In this document: positions 38,898 through 47,619 of the stretch, piece after piece | Position numbering within the stretch: the first letter of the stretch is position 1 | Layout: each line of letters opens with the position of its first letter | Position numbers and translations under genes: made by a program | Source: Gracilariopsis chorda | Lineage: Eukaryota; Rhodophyta; Florideophyceae; Gracilariales; Gracilariaceae | Reading direction: 5' to 3' | DNA: 64,000 nucleotides | Assembly (NCBI GenBank): GCA_003194525.1 | Contig: NBIV01000225.1 | Span: 62,001 to 126,000, forward strand | Notes under the pieces: generated by a model | Seen by the model: the letters and a program-made list of their open reading frames with translations, nothing else | What the model was told of the DNA's origin: nothing | Database searches by the model: none

Positions 38898-40343
38898 TTA
38901 CACGATGATTCCGCCTGAGGGGAGCATGGAAGCGAGCTTGTCAGATCCGTTATCAAGCATTGCGGAAGTCATTCCTGCGAGACGGAAGACAGCACGAAGG
39001 GGCAGCAGGAGAGAGTGAGCAGTCTTGATTTCGACAGCTGTGGTGTACGTGGAGGCCCTCACGCCGTTGACAACAATGTTGCCGTTAACGGTTTGAGGAT
39101 TGTACAGACCACGGGAAACAACACGGGCGACAGCGGAAACCGAAACAACACCGGCATCAGTTTCAATGGAGTCTCCAACATGCACAGATTCAGCGGCAGC
39201 AAGGTCACCGTTAACATAGAGATAGTGTCCCTTTGTCAACTCAAGTGAGTGTCCAGAAGAGGCCGTGAGGCGCACAAACGAGTAGGAAATGCCGGCCATT
39301 TTGTGAGTGAACATGAACACCGGGGAGAATTCTCCAGATGCAACCTTAACGCGGTCACCGAGTTCAATGCTGTCCATAGTTTTGAATGAACCGTCTTCAA
39401 GTTCAACCGTCGCATGGGCCGGGAAGCAAGCAGATCCATCGTCTTCGCCTTCTTCCTCCTCGTCGTCGCTACCTTCCGGAGATATCTGAGCTTCTTCCTC
39501 TAGACCCGATACCGCGTCGACAGCCGTCTCGCCGTCATCCACGGTGGATGAACCGGCAGCCACAGCTCCGGCAGCCACAGCTCCGGTAGCCGCAGCACCA
39601 GTAGCAGCAGCACCGGTAGCATCGGCTCCACCGTCAGCGCTTCCATCGGAGTCAGTTCCCTGGATGGCCTCTTCGGTTCCAGAGGGGATTTCCGCTTCCA
39701 TAGTCGGGTAGGGCTCAGAATGTTCCGGAACTGGAGTAGTGACAACTTGAGGAATGGGAGTTGGAGTAGCGGCAACGCCAATGACTCGCTCTTCATGCTT
39801 GGCGAAATAAGTGCACGGAGTTGGGGAGCTGGTGTCGAAAACTACGATATACTTTGCTCCTGGGAACAATGTAATCAGACCAGGGATTCTAATATTCTTC
39901 TCCTCATCAACGAAGATGGCAACAGACTTAGCTGGAGTTGCGGCGGGTCCGCACGTGCGGCCATCCTTCTCGTAGCCAAGCATGAAGGTAGCACCCTGGT
40001 TTTTGAGTGCCTCAACAACGGCGTTGATGGGCTTCATGTCGAGAACATGCCCATAACCGCTGCCAAGAATTTTATCCTTTGTAACGACTCTAAGCGAGCC
40101 GTCGCCGGTACAGAGGGTGCCGTCTTCGAGAATTTGGTCATGTGGAATAGAGTACACGCCAGGGGCTTCAGAAGTGTAGTCTTTGAATTGGACCGTCTGT
40201 GCGCATATACCTTGCTTGACAAACTGTGAGTATTTGCCCTTGAGGTCGGAAGGAAGGAATTGACGAGTCTTGCGACCAGTCACAGCGGCAAGCGCAGTCG
40301 CGAGAAGCGCGGAGAAGCAAATGATGAGTTTCATGGCAACCAT
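38898..40343 (-). CDS. Secreted Hint-domain (hedgehog-type autoprocessing) protein
   Basis: 481 residues, single exon, ATG at 40343 (another at 40334). A signal peptide (MKLIICFSALLATALAA) leads a ~170-residue Cys-containing domain that I do not recognise, with an N-terminal GRKTRQF and cysteines near 47, 78, 131, 177. Then comes a Pro/Thr linker, a Gly/Ala/Thr repeat stretch (~240-265) and an acidic stretch (~280-302). The Hint domain begins GSACFPAHATVELEDG (nucleophile C306), has the block B motif T370-K-G-H373 in LELTKGHYLYV, and ends with NIVVNGVRASTYTT, the counterpart of hedgehog's VASCYA. Hint domains cleave the chain before their first Cys by N-S acyl shift. The ASTYT end has Thr where hedgehog has the Cys that pairs in a regulatory disulfide. 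Adduct (sterol or none) is unknown. Confidence 0.85.
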   Translation of the reverse strand: MVAMKLIICFSALLATALAAVTGRKTRQFLPSDLKGKYSQFVKQGICAQTVQFKDYTSEAPGVYSIPHDQILEDGTLCTGDGSLRVVTKDKILGSGYGHVLDMKPINAVVEALKNQGATFMLGYEKDGRTCGPAATPAKSVAIFVDEEKNIRIPGLITLFPGAKYIVVFDTSSPTPCTYFAKHEERVIGVAATPTPIPQVVTTPVPEHSEPYPTMEAEIPSGTEEAIQGTDSDGSADGGADATGAAATGAAATGAVAAGAVAAGSSTVDDGETAVDAVSGLEEEAQISPEGSDDEEEEGEDDGSACFPAHATVELEDGSFKTMDSIELGDRVKVASGEFSPVFMFTHKMAGISYSFVRLTASSGHSLELTKGHYLYVNGDLAAAESVHVGDSIETDAGVVSVSAVARVVSRGLYNPQTVNGNIVVNGVRASTYTTAVEIKTAHSLLLPLRAVFRLAGMTSAMLDNGSDKLASMLPSGGIIV

Positions 40344-41815
40344 GTTTGAAGGATGAAGTCACTGTGGGAAAGGAGGGCTTTGCCGGCAGCCGGGCACGTG
40401 AGATAGTCAGTGAACACTGACGATCTTATAAGCACAAGGTACCTGAATTGTGGCAGCCCATGCTGGAATGGCGTTCTACGACAACTGCACCTGAGGTCCC
40501 GGACTACGTCCTTTTCGTATGGGCTAGTCAGGACAGGAATCGATAGTAATTGCGTCACATGAGCATCGCACAGCACACAATGACGCCTTGTGGGATAGTG
40601 GAATTGACGTAACCTGATTCCTCGAGGCCAGTACTTGCTGCGCAGACACCATTTGAATTCGTCCCAGTGTTAGGGGTGGAACATTGGGCCCTGTGGATTG
40701 GTGTAAACGAGAACTCGGTTTTGCTTTTCTCAAATGGACATCCCGCTCTTAAACGGTTGCAGGGCTTTGTGTATCGATCGCTGTGGCCCAAACTTGACGG
40801 TCAGCAATATGCCGACTGACATTGCAACCAAGTTTGCTGCAAGACCGCGTTTTCTAAATCCCTGCTCTATGCAGCACAGATTGTGCCCAACAGAATTGGT
40901 CAATAATCTGGGTGTAGTATCCATGCGAGCTGGGACGCCAGAATTCTTGCTATGTTATGTAGAGCACGTTGAAGAATGCTTGACTTTGTCCAAATAATCG
41001 TCGTTCGGACTGAAGGCGATGAGTGCGCCGAAGATGTCAGCGAACAGTCTTTGTCGTATTCAGCACGAACAGGACGCCCTACGGGGGGATATCGGTAGAT
41101 GCTTCTTGGCTCAGCCAATCTGTTCTTGTAAAGCTTAGAAAGATCAACTTCTAGAGAGTACCAAGGGTAGAAAATGCTCATCAATTAGACTACGGTCTGA
41201 TTCAACGCAAAGCACAGCCCTCTGGAACAAGCAAATCAATTCGCACACTTCTGACGACATAATATTGTCTTCTCTCTCTCTTTTAATGAAAACGCATACG
41301 TTGATTCCTAGTACGCGTGGGTTTGCTAAAGACCCAACAACTTATAACTCCTCTATTCTGCAGCCCCTAACTACTAAGACATATCTTCTAACTTTGGAGC
41401 TGAATAGTTCTGTACATCAAGTCTTCTAAACAAGCGTTTCATATTTACTGATTCATGTGCCCAAGATCTCGAACGGATACATTGACAAATACATTTCTGT
41501 AGGCGTGTCGGACTCTATGGACAAACGATATAAATGAAAACAAAACAATGAGAAAGGGTTCCTCTCCTTACAAGTGTGAGAAAGAGGAGAACGCTTAAGT
41601 ACCATTCCTACATAAGCAATAATTGACAAACATAGATCAACTAAAGCTCATGAACGGTTGTTCAAAAATCACAAACAGATAATCCGGTGCATGTAATACT
41701 ATAGCAAGATACTCTCTTGCAATTGCGACAACATATACAGACGATTTTGCTGTTGCAGCGAACGACAAGGAAAGTTCGGATAGAGTGCTCCTGCGTTGAG
41801 GGCCTTTAGATGCCA
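40344..41815. other. Intergenic, no gene seen
   Basis: About 1.5 kb upstream of the Hint gene. Contains one copy of the CCAAGGGTAG repeat at 41161-41170. AT-rich from about 41200 on. No coding gene recognised. Confidence 0.5.
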
Positions 41816-42376
41816 CTAGTTCAATTCAGCAGCCAAAGCCTTAAGTAGATCTAACAACTCTCGTCGATCGCAAGCCATCGCCTTTCGCTCTTCTGCTTCT
41901 GCGCGGAATTGCTCGGCTTCGATTTGATACCTCTTCTCTTCCAACTCAAAACGCTTCTTCTCCAACGATACTCTGCACGGATTTTCCCTTCTTTTGTTGT
42001 AGTATTAAATGTTGAGTGCAACTGCCATCGACAGATGATTTTTTTTCATCGTTTTATCTTAAACCATCATTCATTCGGCGAACCTTTGAACTCCAGGCAT
42101 TCATGCATGAGGCTGATCGTTTTGCCTTTCGCGGCACAGGCGTTGTTCGAAGCTTGCCGAACGATTCATGAGGCTCACCGCCTGGCTCAAAACTGCATTC
42201 AACTGCTTCGTTCGTCTCTTCGACGACGAAGAGACGAGCGCTGCAGTTTCTTCAATCATAAGACCCAAGCGCCTTATCGTGCATTTGCGTATTTCCTTTT
42301 GGACTTGTGATCGCACGTTAAGCCTAGGATTGGCTGATTTATGGTCTCGAAGAATAGATTCGAACTTTTCTCGCAC
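41816..42376 (-). pseudogene. Fragment of a coiled-coil gene, possibly transposon-derived
   Basis: On the minus strand, the last ~45 codons before the TAG at 41816-41818 read as a strongly charged coiled coil (EKKRFELEEKRYQIEAEQF, then RAEAEERKAM and LLDLLKALAAELN). That frame is broken by stops near 42010. Upstream, another minus frame to 42376 (REKFESILRDHKSANPRL...) is also charged and helical. The two could be exons or frameshifted halves of one gene. Short helical DNA-binding proteins with C-terminal coiled coils often go with transposons; here this is only a suspicion. No ATG-to-stop gene is intact. Confidence 0.3.
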
Positions 42377-42808
42377 TAAGTCGGCGTCGGGAGGTGTTCT
42401 TTACTCTCTAAAAGCGTCTGCTTACAAAAAGGCTGCACGTTCAAATCGAGTTTTCGTTTCCAGAGCGAGGGACGAACGGTATGCGTTAGATCTAAGTACT
42501 GAGTCGACCAACAACAGGTCAAGTACATTTTCGGCTCCCCCTCGAAAACTTCCTTATCAGATTTACAGGCTTCTGGGGTAAGCGAAGCATTTTCTGCCAT
42601 TTTGTGCAGTACTACGAACTTCGTAGGGGTTTCCAAAGGGTGAGGCTTATGACTCCAAGCCTCAAAGAAGTGAAGAGGGGTGCGGGTAATTCTTGGACAA
42701 AGTTGTCACAGGGTTACGCAGGCTGAAAAGCCCAACTTGTCTTCGAGAGAAGCACACGAAGGGTAGGTGGTGGCCGTAGGAGGTGATCTCCAACAGGGGT
42801 ATCAGAGG

Positions 42809-42832
42809 GCTACCCTTGGTGCCAAGGGTAGC
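42809..42832. repeat. 11-bp inverted repeat built from CCAAGGGTAG
   Basis: GCTACCCTTGG, TG, CCAAGGGTAGC: an exact 11-bp inverted repeat with a two-base loop. One arm is the CCAAGGGTAG unit that also occurs at 18311, 41161 and 47451, so the repeat may be a terminal or hairpin part of a dispersed element. Confidence 0.8.
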
Positions 42833-42986
42833 TAGCAGTCGAACCCAATCTCTGTTATCCTTTAACCCCTTATAACTCTTTACAGGGTACAGTATCCTTC
42901 ACTCGTGCACGATATCGTTCATGGAGAACTTCATCATGCAAAGACGATATCTGAAGCATTTGTGTTACCAAAGGTATCAGGGTTAA

Positions 42987-43011
42987 GGGTTAGCGATCGC
43001 TACCGCTAGCC
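42987..43011. repeat. Diverged copy of the GGGTTAGC repeat
   Basis: The stretch begins GGGTTAGCGATCGC and continues to CTACCGCTAGC, resembling the identical 24-mers at 13227 and 13400 and the reverse complement of GCTAGCGGTAG at 13207. A dispersed repeat family is inferred. Confidence 0.5.
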
Positions 43012-43334
43012 TTCCTTTTACCCTTGCAGCGCCTTCCAATAAGATAGTTGACTTGGCGGTCGATTTCTGGTACGAGAAGTCCTTTGGCATTGGTGCACCC
43101 TACACTAGACTTGCGTCAGGGTTGATGCTCGCTAACTCTTTTTTGCAGGCTACATGGTCTAGGGTCTAGTAGAGCTTCCGGAAGCATGCACCTCACGGGG
43201 AGACTTGACAGACATATCGCTTATTTCCATCTCTTTGTATATGCGAATACTAATATTCAAGTCAAAGAGATGAGTGAAACGTGATAGGCATACATCCCGT
43301 AAGGCGAGCTTGGGAAGCATCACGTGTGCAACAT

Positions 43335-43778
43335 TCACATCTTGCGACCCTCAACAAGCACAATGTGATATCCAGCACTGCTCTTGAACGGAGCGGTGAC
43401 CTCGCCCGGGGAAGTATTAAACGCTTTTTCTTCGAAAGCACCCACCATCTTTCCGCGGGGGAACCAACCCAAGTTGCCACCTGAGTTAGCGGACGAACAT
43501 TCACTGTACTTCTTTGCCAGTTCGCCGAACTTTCCAGGCGGAATCTTTCCCGGATACTGTTCCTTCAGTTCCTCGTAGGCCTCGTTAATCTTTCCGTACT
43601 TCTCACAGAGAATGTGACGGGCCTTCACAAAGTTACATGTCTTCATGTCATCCTTTCCACCCTTGCCGCCTTTACCACCGCCCTTTCCGCCCTTTCCGCC
43701 CTTGCCACCACCGCTCGGGCCTGCTGCGCCCTTCCCTCCTGAGCTAGAACTAGCACCCTTTCCACCTTTTTTCCCCAT
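43335..43778 (-). CDS. PIN4: PIN4/Par14-type parvulin peptidyl-prolyl isomerase
   Basis: 147 residues, single exon, ATG at 43778. The start MGKKGGKG begins a Gly/Lys/Ser-rich basic tail (~45 residues) like that of human Par14, which binds DNA and pre-ribosomes. The parvulin domain follows: CNFVKARHILCEKYGKINEA with the catalytic His, FGELAKKYSECSSANSGGNLGW, and GEVTAPFKSSAGYHIVLVEGR with the second active-site His. No phosphate-binding basic patch typical of Pin1 and no WW domain, which supports the Par14 class. Family members help ribosome biogenesis and chromatin remodelling. The 500-base region to its right is the divergent promoter shared with the complex I subunit gene. Confidence 0.93.
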   Translation of the reverse strand: MGKKGGKGASSSSGGKGAAGPSGGGKGGKGGKGGGKGGKGGKDDMKTCNFVKARHILCEKYGKINEAYEELKEQYPGKIPPGKFGELAKKYSECSSANSGGNLGWFPRGKMVGAFEEKAFNTSPGEVTAPFKSSAGYHIVLVEGRKM

Positions 43779-44278
43779 GTTGCACGCTGAAAGGACTTAA
43801 AACTGTGTGGTTAGTGCGAATGGCACAATGCAGGAGAGCAGCCAGGAGAACGAAGTTTCCCCACGTTGAGCGAACTCACACAACAAGACCCGGCTTCGGC
43901 GCCTCATGAAAGACACTTTCAAGGTGCACGGAAAAAAACATCAGCGTGAAAGGCTATGGAAGGCATACCGTAAGTTTCACAATGGGCGTCAGTTACATAA
44001 CGTACAGATGCCCACGAATCGGTGCTCCACGCTGAGTGGCGCATGGCGCATTGATGCATCACAATTGGATGGCACCTTTCTCATAGTCCCAACCTCCTTA
44101 ACTCCGTGGTCCCGAACACGTCTCCATCAGGGAGAGTCGTCTCTCCATCCTAACCGTCCCCGTCCATCGACGCGCATGCCCTTAAGTGCTACGTGAAGAA
44201 GAGAGAAAAGAAAACCAATCAAGTTATCTTCGTCAGCCATTCCCGTTCGAGTCCAACTGCGCGTCCGCCCCGATCAAT
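43779..44278. promoter_or_regulatory. Divergent promoter region, parvulin / complex I subunit
   Basis: About 500 bases between the ATGs of PIN4 and NDUFS2. No clear motif was seen; both promoters must lie here. Confidence 0.5.
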
Positions 44279-46328
44279 ATGTTACGCGCCTTCACAGCTC
44301 GTCTGCCAACCTTCGCCCGTCCGTCCTTATCACACCATGCGCGCCCTCTCGTCACGCGTGGCGGTAAAGCGATAAGTTCTACAGACCTGGGCAAAGCGGA
44401 CCCGTACTTTATCGACTCAGCGGTGAACACAGTTGCGGGAGAAGTAACCATCGATCAGCTCGAGCCACATGAACTCGCTCGCATGCGCGCGGATCGCGAG
44501 AAACAGCTTGATATCCGAAACTTCACGCTCAATTTTGGGCCGCAGCATCCGGTACGCTAGCCTGAACGTTATATACCTGCCCTTCTATAACCCGTGGAAG
44601 TGCTGACACGTTATATCTACGCGTGCGCTTCATTGCTTCTTTTGTCCTGCGATTGTAACACTGCGTACATGTATATACGCAAAGGGTAAGCGACAACTCA
44701 ATGTATCCGAAAGATATACCAATTCTTCCGCCCTCTACACGACAAACAACTAACAAAGCATATCCTGCATCATATCTCAGCTGCTCACGGAGTGCTACGC
44801 CTTGTACTTGAGTTAGACGGTGAAGTCGCCATCAAGCTTGATCCGCATATTGGCCTTCTCCATCGCGGCACGGAGAAACTCATCGAATATAAGACTTACT
44901 TGCAGGCGTTGCCCTACTTTGATCGTTTGGACTACGTGTCTATGATGGCTCAAGAACAGTGTTACTCCTTGGCGGTCGAGAAGCTCCTCAAAGTTGAAGT
45001 CCCCATGCGTGCAAAATACATTCGTACCATGTTTGCCGAAATCACTCGTATCCTGAACCACTTGCTGGCCATTGGCTGTCATGTAAGTACTTCTTTATCA
45101 CAAACAAGGAACCTGTTCTCAAAACTGACAGTTGACTCTGTTTTGCAATCACCTCTTCGTCACTGCATAGGGTATGGATGTGGGAGCCTTGACACCTTTC
45201 CTCTGGGCTTTTGAGGAACGTGAGAAGCTCATGGAGTTTTACGAACGCGTATCGGGAGCCCGTCTGCACTCAGCTTACGTCAGACCTGGTGGTGTAGCTC
45301 AGGACATTCCCCTGGGCCTCATGGATGATATCTACGCCTTTTGCAAGTCCTTTGTTTCCAGAATCGATGAAATTGAAGAAATGCTCACTGGAAATCGTAT
45401 CTGGAAGCAGAGACTTGTTGACATTGGTGTGGTCACTGCAAAGGAAGCTCTAGACTGGGGATTCTCCGGACCTATGCTGAGAGGTTCAGGCGTGTCTTGG
45501 GATCTGCGCAAGTCGCAACCGTACGATGCGTACGAATTTGTTGACTTCAAGATTCCGGTTGGTATCAACGGAGATTGCTATGACCGATACCTTATTCGCG
45601 TGGAAGAAATGCGGCAATCGCTTGATATCATTGTGCAGTGTCTCAACCAAATGCCTGAAGGTGAGATCAAGGTTGACGATAGAAAGATCTCTCCTCCGTC
45701 ACGAGAGAATATGAAGCAGTCTATGGAGGCCCTCATCCACCATTTCAAACTGTATTCCGAAGGATTTTCGGTTCCGGCAGGTGATACTTATACTGCAGTG
45801 GAGGCCCCGAAGGGCGAGTTTGGAGTGTATCTGGTTTCGAATGGCACAAATCGCCCGTACAGATGCGGAATAAGAGCGCCAGGGTTTGCTCACTTATCGG
45901 CCTTGAACATGATGGGCAAGGGACATATGGTAGCGGATGCGGTGACCATTATCGGAACACAAGATATTGTATTGTACGTACCCTCACTTTCCATGACCAC
46001 CTGTGGACGTTGCTGCACGAAACGGAAATTGCTGACGAAGTTTTCTGCTATGTACCCTGTGCTTCGGTTTACACAACACGTATTTCTTTTGGAACACACA
46101 GCGTAAGTTTTCTCAGTCTACAGCGCTTCGAGTGCTGCTCACTTGTGTATTAGAATTCTAACCTTGACCTTTTGTTCCGTTGTACAACTTCGTGCGTTCG
46201 TGAACCTCTTTTATCATATAACAGGGTGTAAGTATAATCTATTCTATTAAGAGTCCTCGCAATGAATGTCACCAAGCCTATTCTGACCTTTCTTGTTTTC
46301 ACACACATCACAGGAAGTTGATCGTTAA
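44279..46328 (+). CDS. NDUFS2: Complex I 49-kDa subunit NDUFS2, with candidate single-nucleotide exons
   Basis: Proposed join 44279-44551, 44685, 44781-45082, 45171-45973, 46102, 46225-46227, 46314-46328: 1398 nt, 465 residues, close to the family's length. Exon 1 has a presequence ([12 protein letters not shown]) and ends at GPQHP. The next recognisable coding begins one base out of phase at [15 protein letters not shown]; a one-base exon G at 44685 (AG-G-GTAAGC) fixes it. The exon ending in GTQDIV plus TT is completed by C at 46102 (AG-C-GTAAGT) and GGT at 46225-46227 (AG-GGT-GTAAGT), then EVDR-stop, restoring the universal FGEVDR end. All introns are then GT-AG and 86-133 nt. The subunit forms the quinone site of mitochondrial NADH:ubiquinone oxidoreductase; visible motifs include [10 protein letters not shown] and [10 protein letters not shown]. 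Identity is firm; the exon model is an inference. Confidence 0.9.
44685..44685 (+). other. Candidate 1-nt exon (G) of NDUFS2
   Basis: A single G between CGCAAAG (acceptor AG at 44683-44684) and GTAAGC (donor from 44686). It splits a 229-nt interval into introns of 133 and 95 nt and supplies the base that restores the frame between QHP and AAHG. Proposed from sequence; not proven. Confidence 0.6.
46102..46102 (+). other. Candidate 1-nt exon (C) of NDUFS2
   Basis: A single C between ACACACAG (acceptor AG at 46100-46101) and GTAAGT (donor from 46103). It completes TT from the preceding exon to TTC (Phe), the conserved residue of FGEVDR. Proposed from sequence. Confidence 0.55.
46225..46227 (+). 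other. Candidate 3-nt exon (GGT) of NDUFS2
   Basis: GGT between ATAACAG (acceptor) and GTAAGT (donor from 46228). It encodes the Gly of the conserved FGEVDR terminus. Follows the 1-nt exon by a 122-nt intron and precedes the last exon (GAAGTTGATCGTTAA) by an 86-nt intron. Confidence 0.55.
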
Positions 46329-47619
46329 TTGTGCAACTAAAAGAGGGCGAGGTTTCCGGCCGACTCCGTTTGGTCAGCATCCAGCCCTATTTCTTTCTAA
46401 ATGTAGCCCCCAAAGACTTGGATTTCAAGGAATGCAGAGGAGAACTCACTGGAATAGAAGCGGGTGCATTCTAATCCATCCAATTTATATCCTCGATAAA
46501 GTACATGAGAGATTTTGTGGAGCGATGTTCGCAATCCTGTCCACTCCAGTATAGAATTTTCGCTGTACTCAGCAGCAGTCTTTACCGCACGTGATCTGGA
46601 TGTCTCTTCCGTCCGTGACAGGCAAATGTATCACAGAAAGCAACGACAAAGCGCAACTCGCCTCTCCGCGATATGCCCCGTCTTTGCAACGGAGAAATCC
46701 GAGCGAAGCGAAATCGGTTGACACCTAAAACTGACGCCAGCCGTCTGGAAAACGACGTTAACAAGAAGACAGTGGCGGCAAAAGTTATTGGACTTGCGGC
46801 GAAGAGAGAACTTCTTTGAAGGTGGTTCTAATCCGCCATCGGAATGGGATGCCCGCACCCAAAACACACAGTATAACTCAAAGCGATATACTACGGCGGC
46901 TAAGTAACAAAAGACATCATGTGCATGTTGTTTGCTGGGCACGACTTAACAAAAACGGATTGGAGAATAGGATGGGTGTCTAAAGGAGACGTATGTTCCT
47001 GTACACCACGGTGGAGCATAGAGTACAGAGACAAACAGCTTGTTCATGACGAGATGAGCACCATTTCATGCTTGAGATCGTCAACGTTGGTGTTCTAGGA
47101 TGTCACTGCATCCTCGACATTCCTCAATCAAAGCTCCATCCCATAGGATTACTTTCATGTATGGAAAAGGATACATCCCCTTCTTGAAGGTCAACGGTGG
47201 AACCACCGAAGACGTGAAGAGATTTTATCTCAGCCAGACTTGTGCCACTTTTCGCTACTTACGAATTTAGCATATCCTTTAGAGCCCTTTGGTTGGCTGA
47301 AGGGCACCTTCCTCAGATATTTGTTCATTTTTGAGTGGAATACCTGCTCGATGCGACGTGATTTTGAGCCTGTTCGATCTCAACAGTCTTTCGTTGCATC
47401 CTCGCCCTCTCTCTAGCAGATTCGTACCTTCGGTACCTTTGCCAACTCTCCCAAGGGTAGAAGGCTACTCCTTTCGCCTCTCCCACGACCTTTCTCCTGG
47501 TGTGTTTTCATTTTCGGCCCTAACCGTCGGTTCCGAACTTGCAAGAGCCATCCTTTCCTTGAGAGCTGAGTAAAAGGAGTCGAACGCAGTCCACGGGAGT
47601 AGTCGAAGCCACCAACAAT
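46329..47619. other. Intergenic, no gene seen
   Basis: About 1.3 kb between the complex I gene and catalase. Contains one CCAAGGGTAG copy at 47451-47460, about 160 bases before the catalase ATG. Otherwise only chance frames. Confidence 0.5.

Larger units (their letters stand above)
42377..43334. other. Intergenic, repeat-like
   Basis: About 950 bases. Contains a perfect inverted repeat at 42809-42832 and a relative of the 24-mer repeat at about 42987. Otherwise nothing coding; the right end is the 3' region of the parvulin gene. Confidence 0.5.

Noticed and set aside
42815-42850. tRNA-like T-arm (GGGTTCGACT on the minus strand)
   Set aside because: No acceptor stem, anticodon arm or D-arm could be folded around it.
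44552-44780. NDUFS2 intron 1 as one intron with GT-CA or TA-AG borders
   Set aside because: Possible on paper because a G is repeated at both ends, but no other intron here needs such borders, and a 1-nt exon gives canonical ones.
44759-44780. Acceptor after AACAAAG (44758) for NDUFS2 exon 2
   Set aside because: It keeps the frame but inserts seven residues into the highly conserved QHPAAHG segment.
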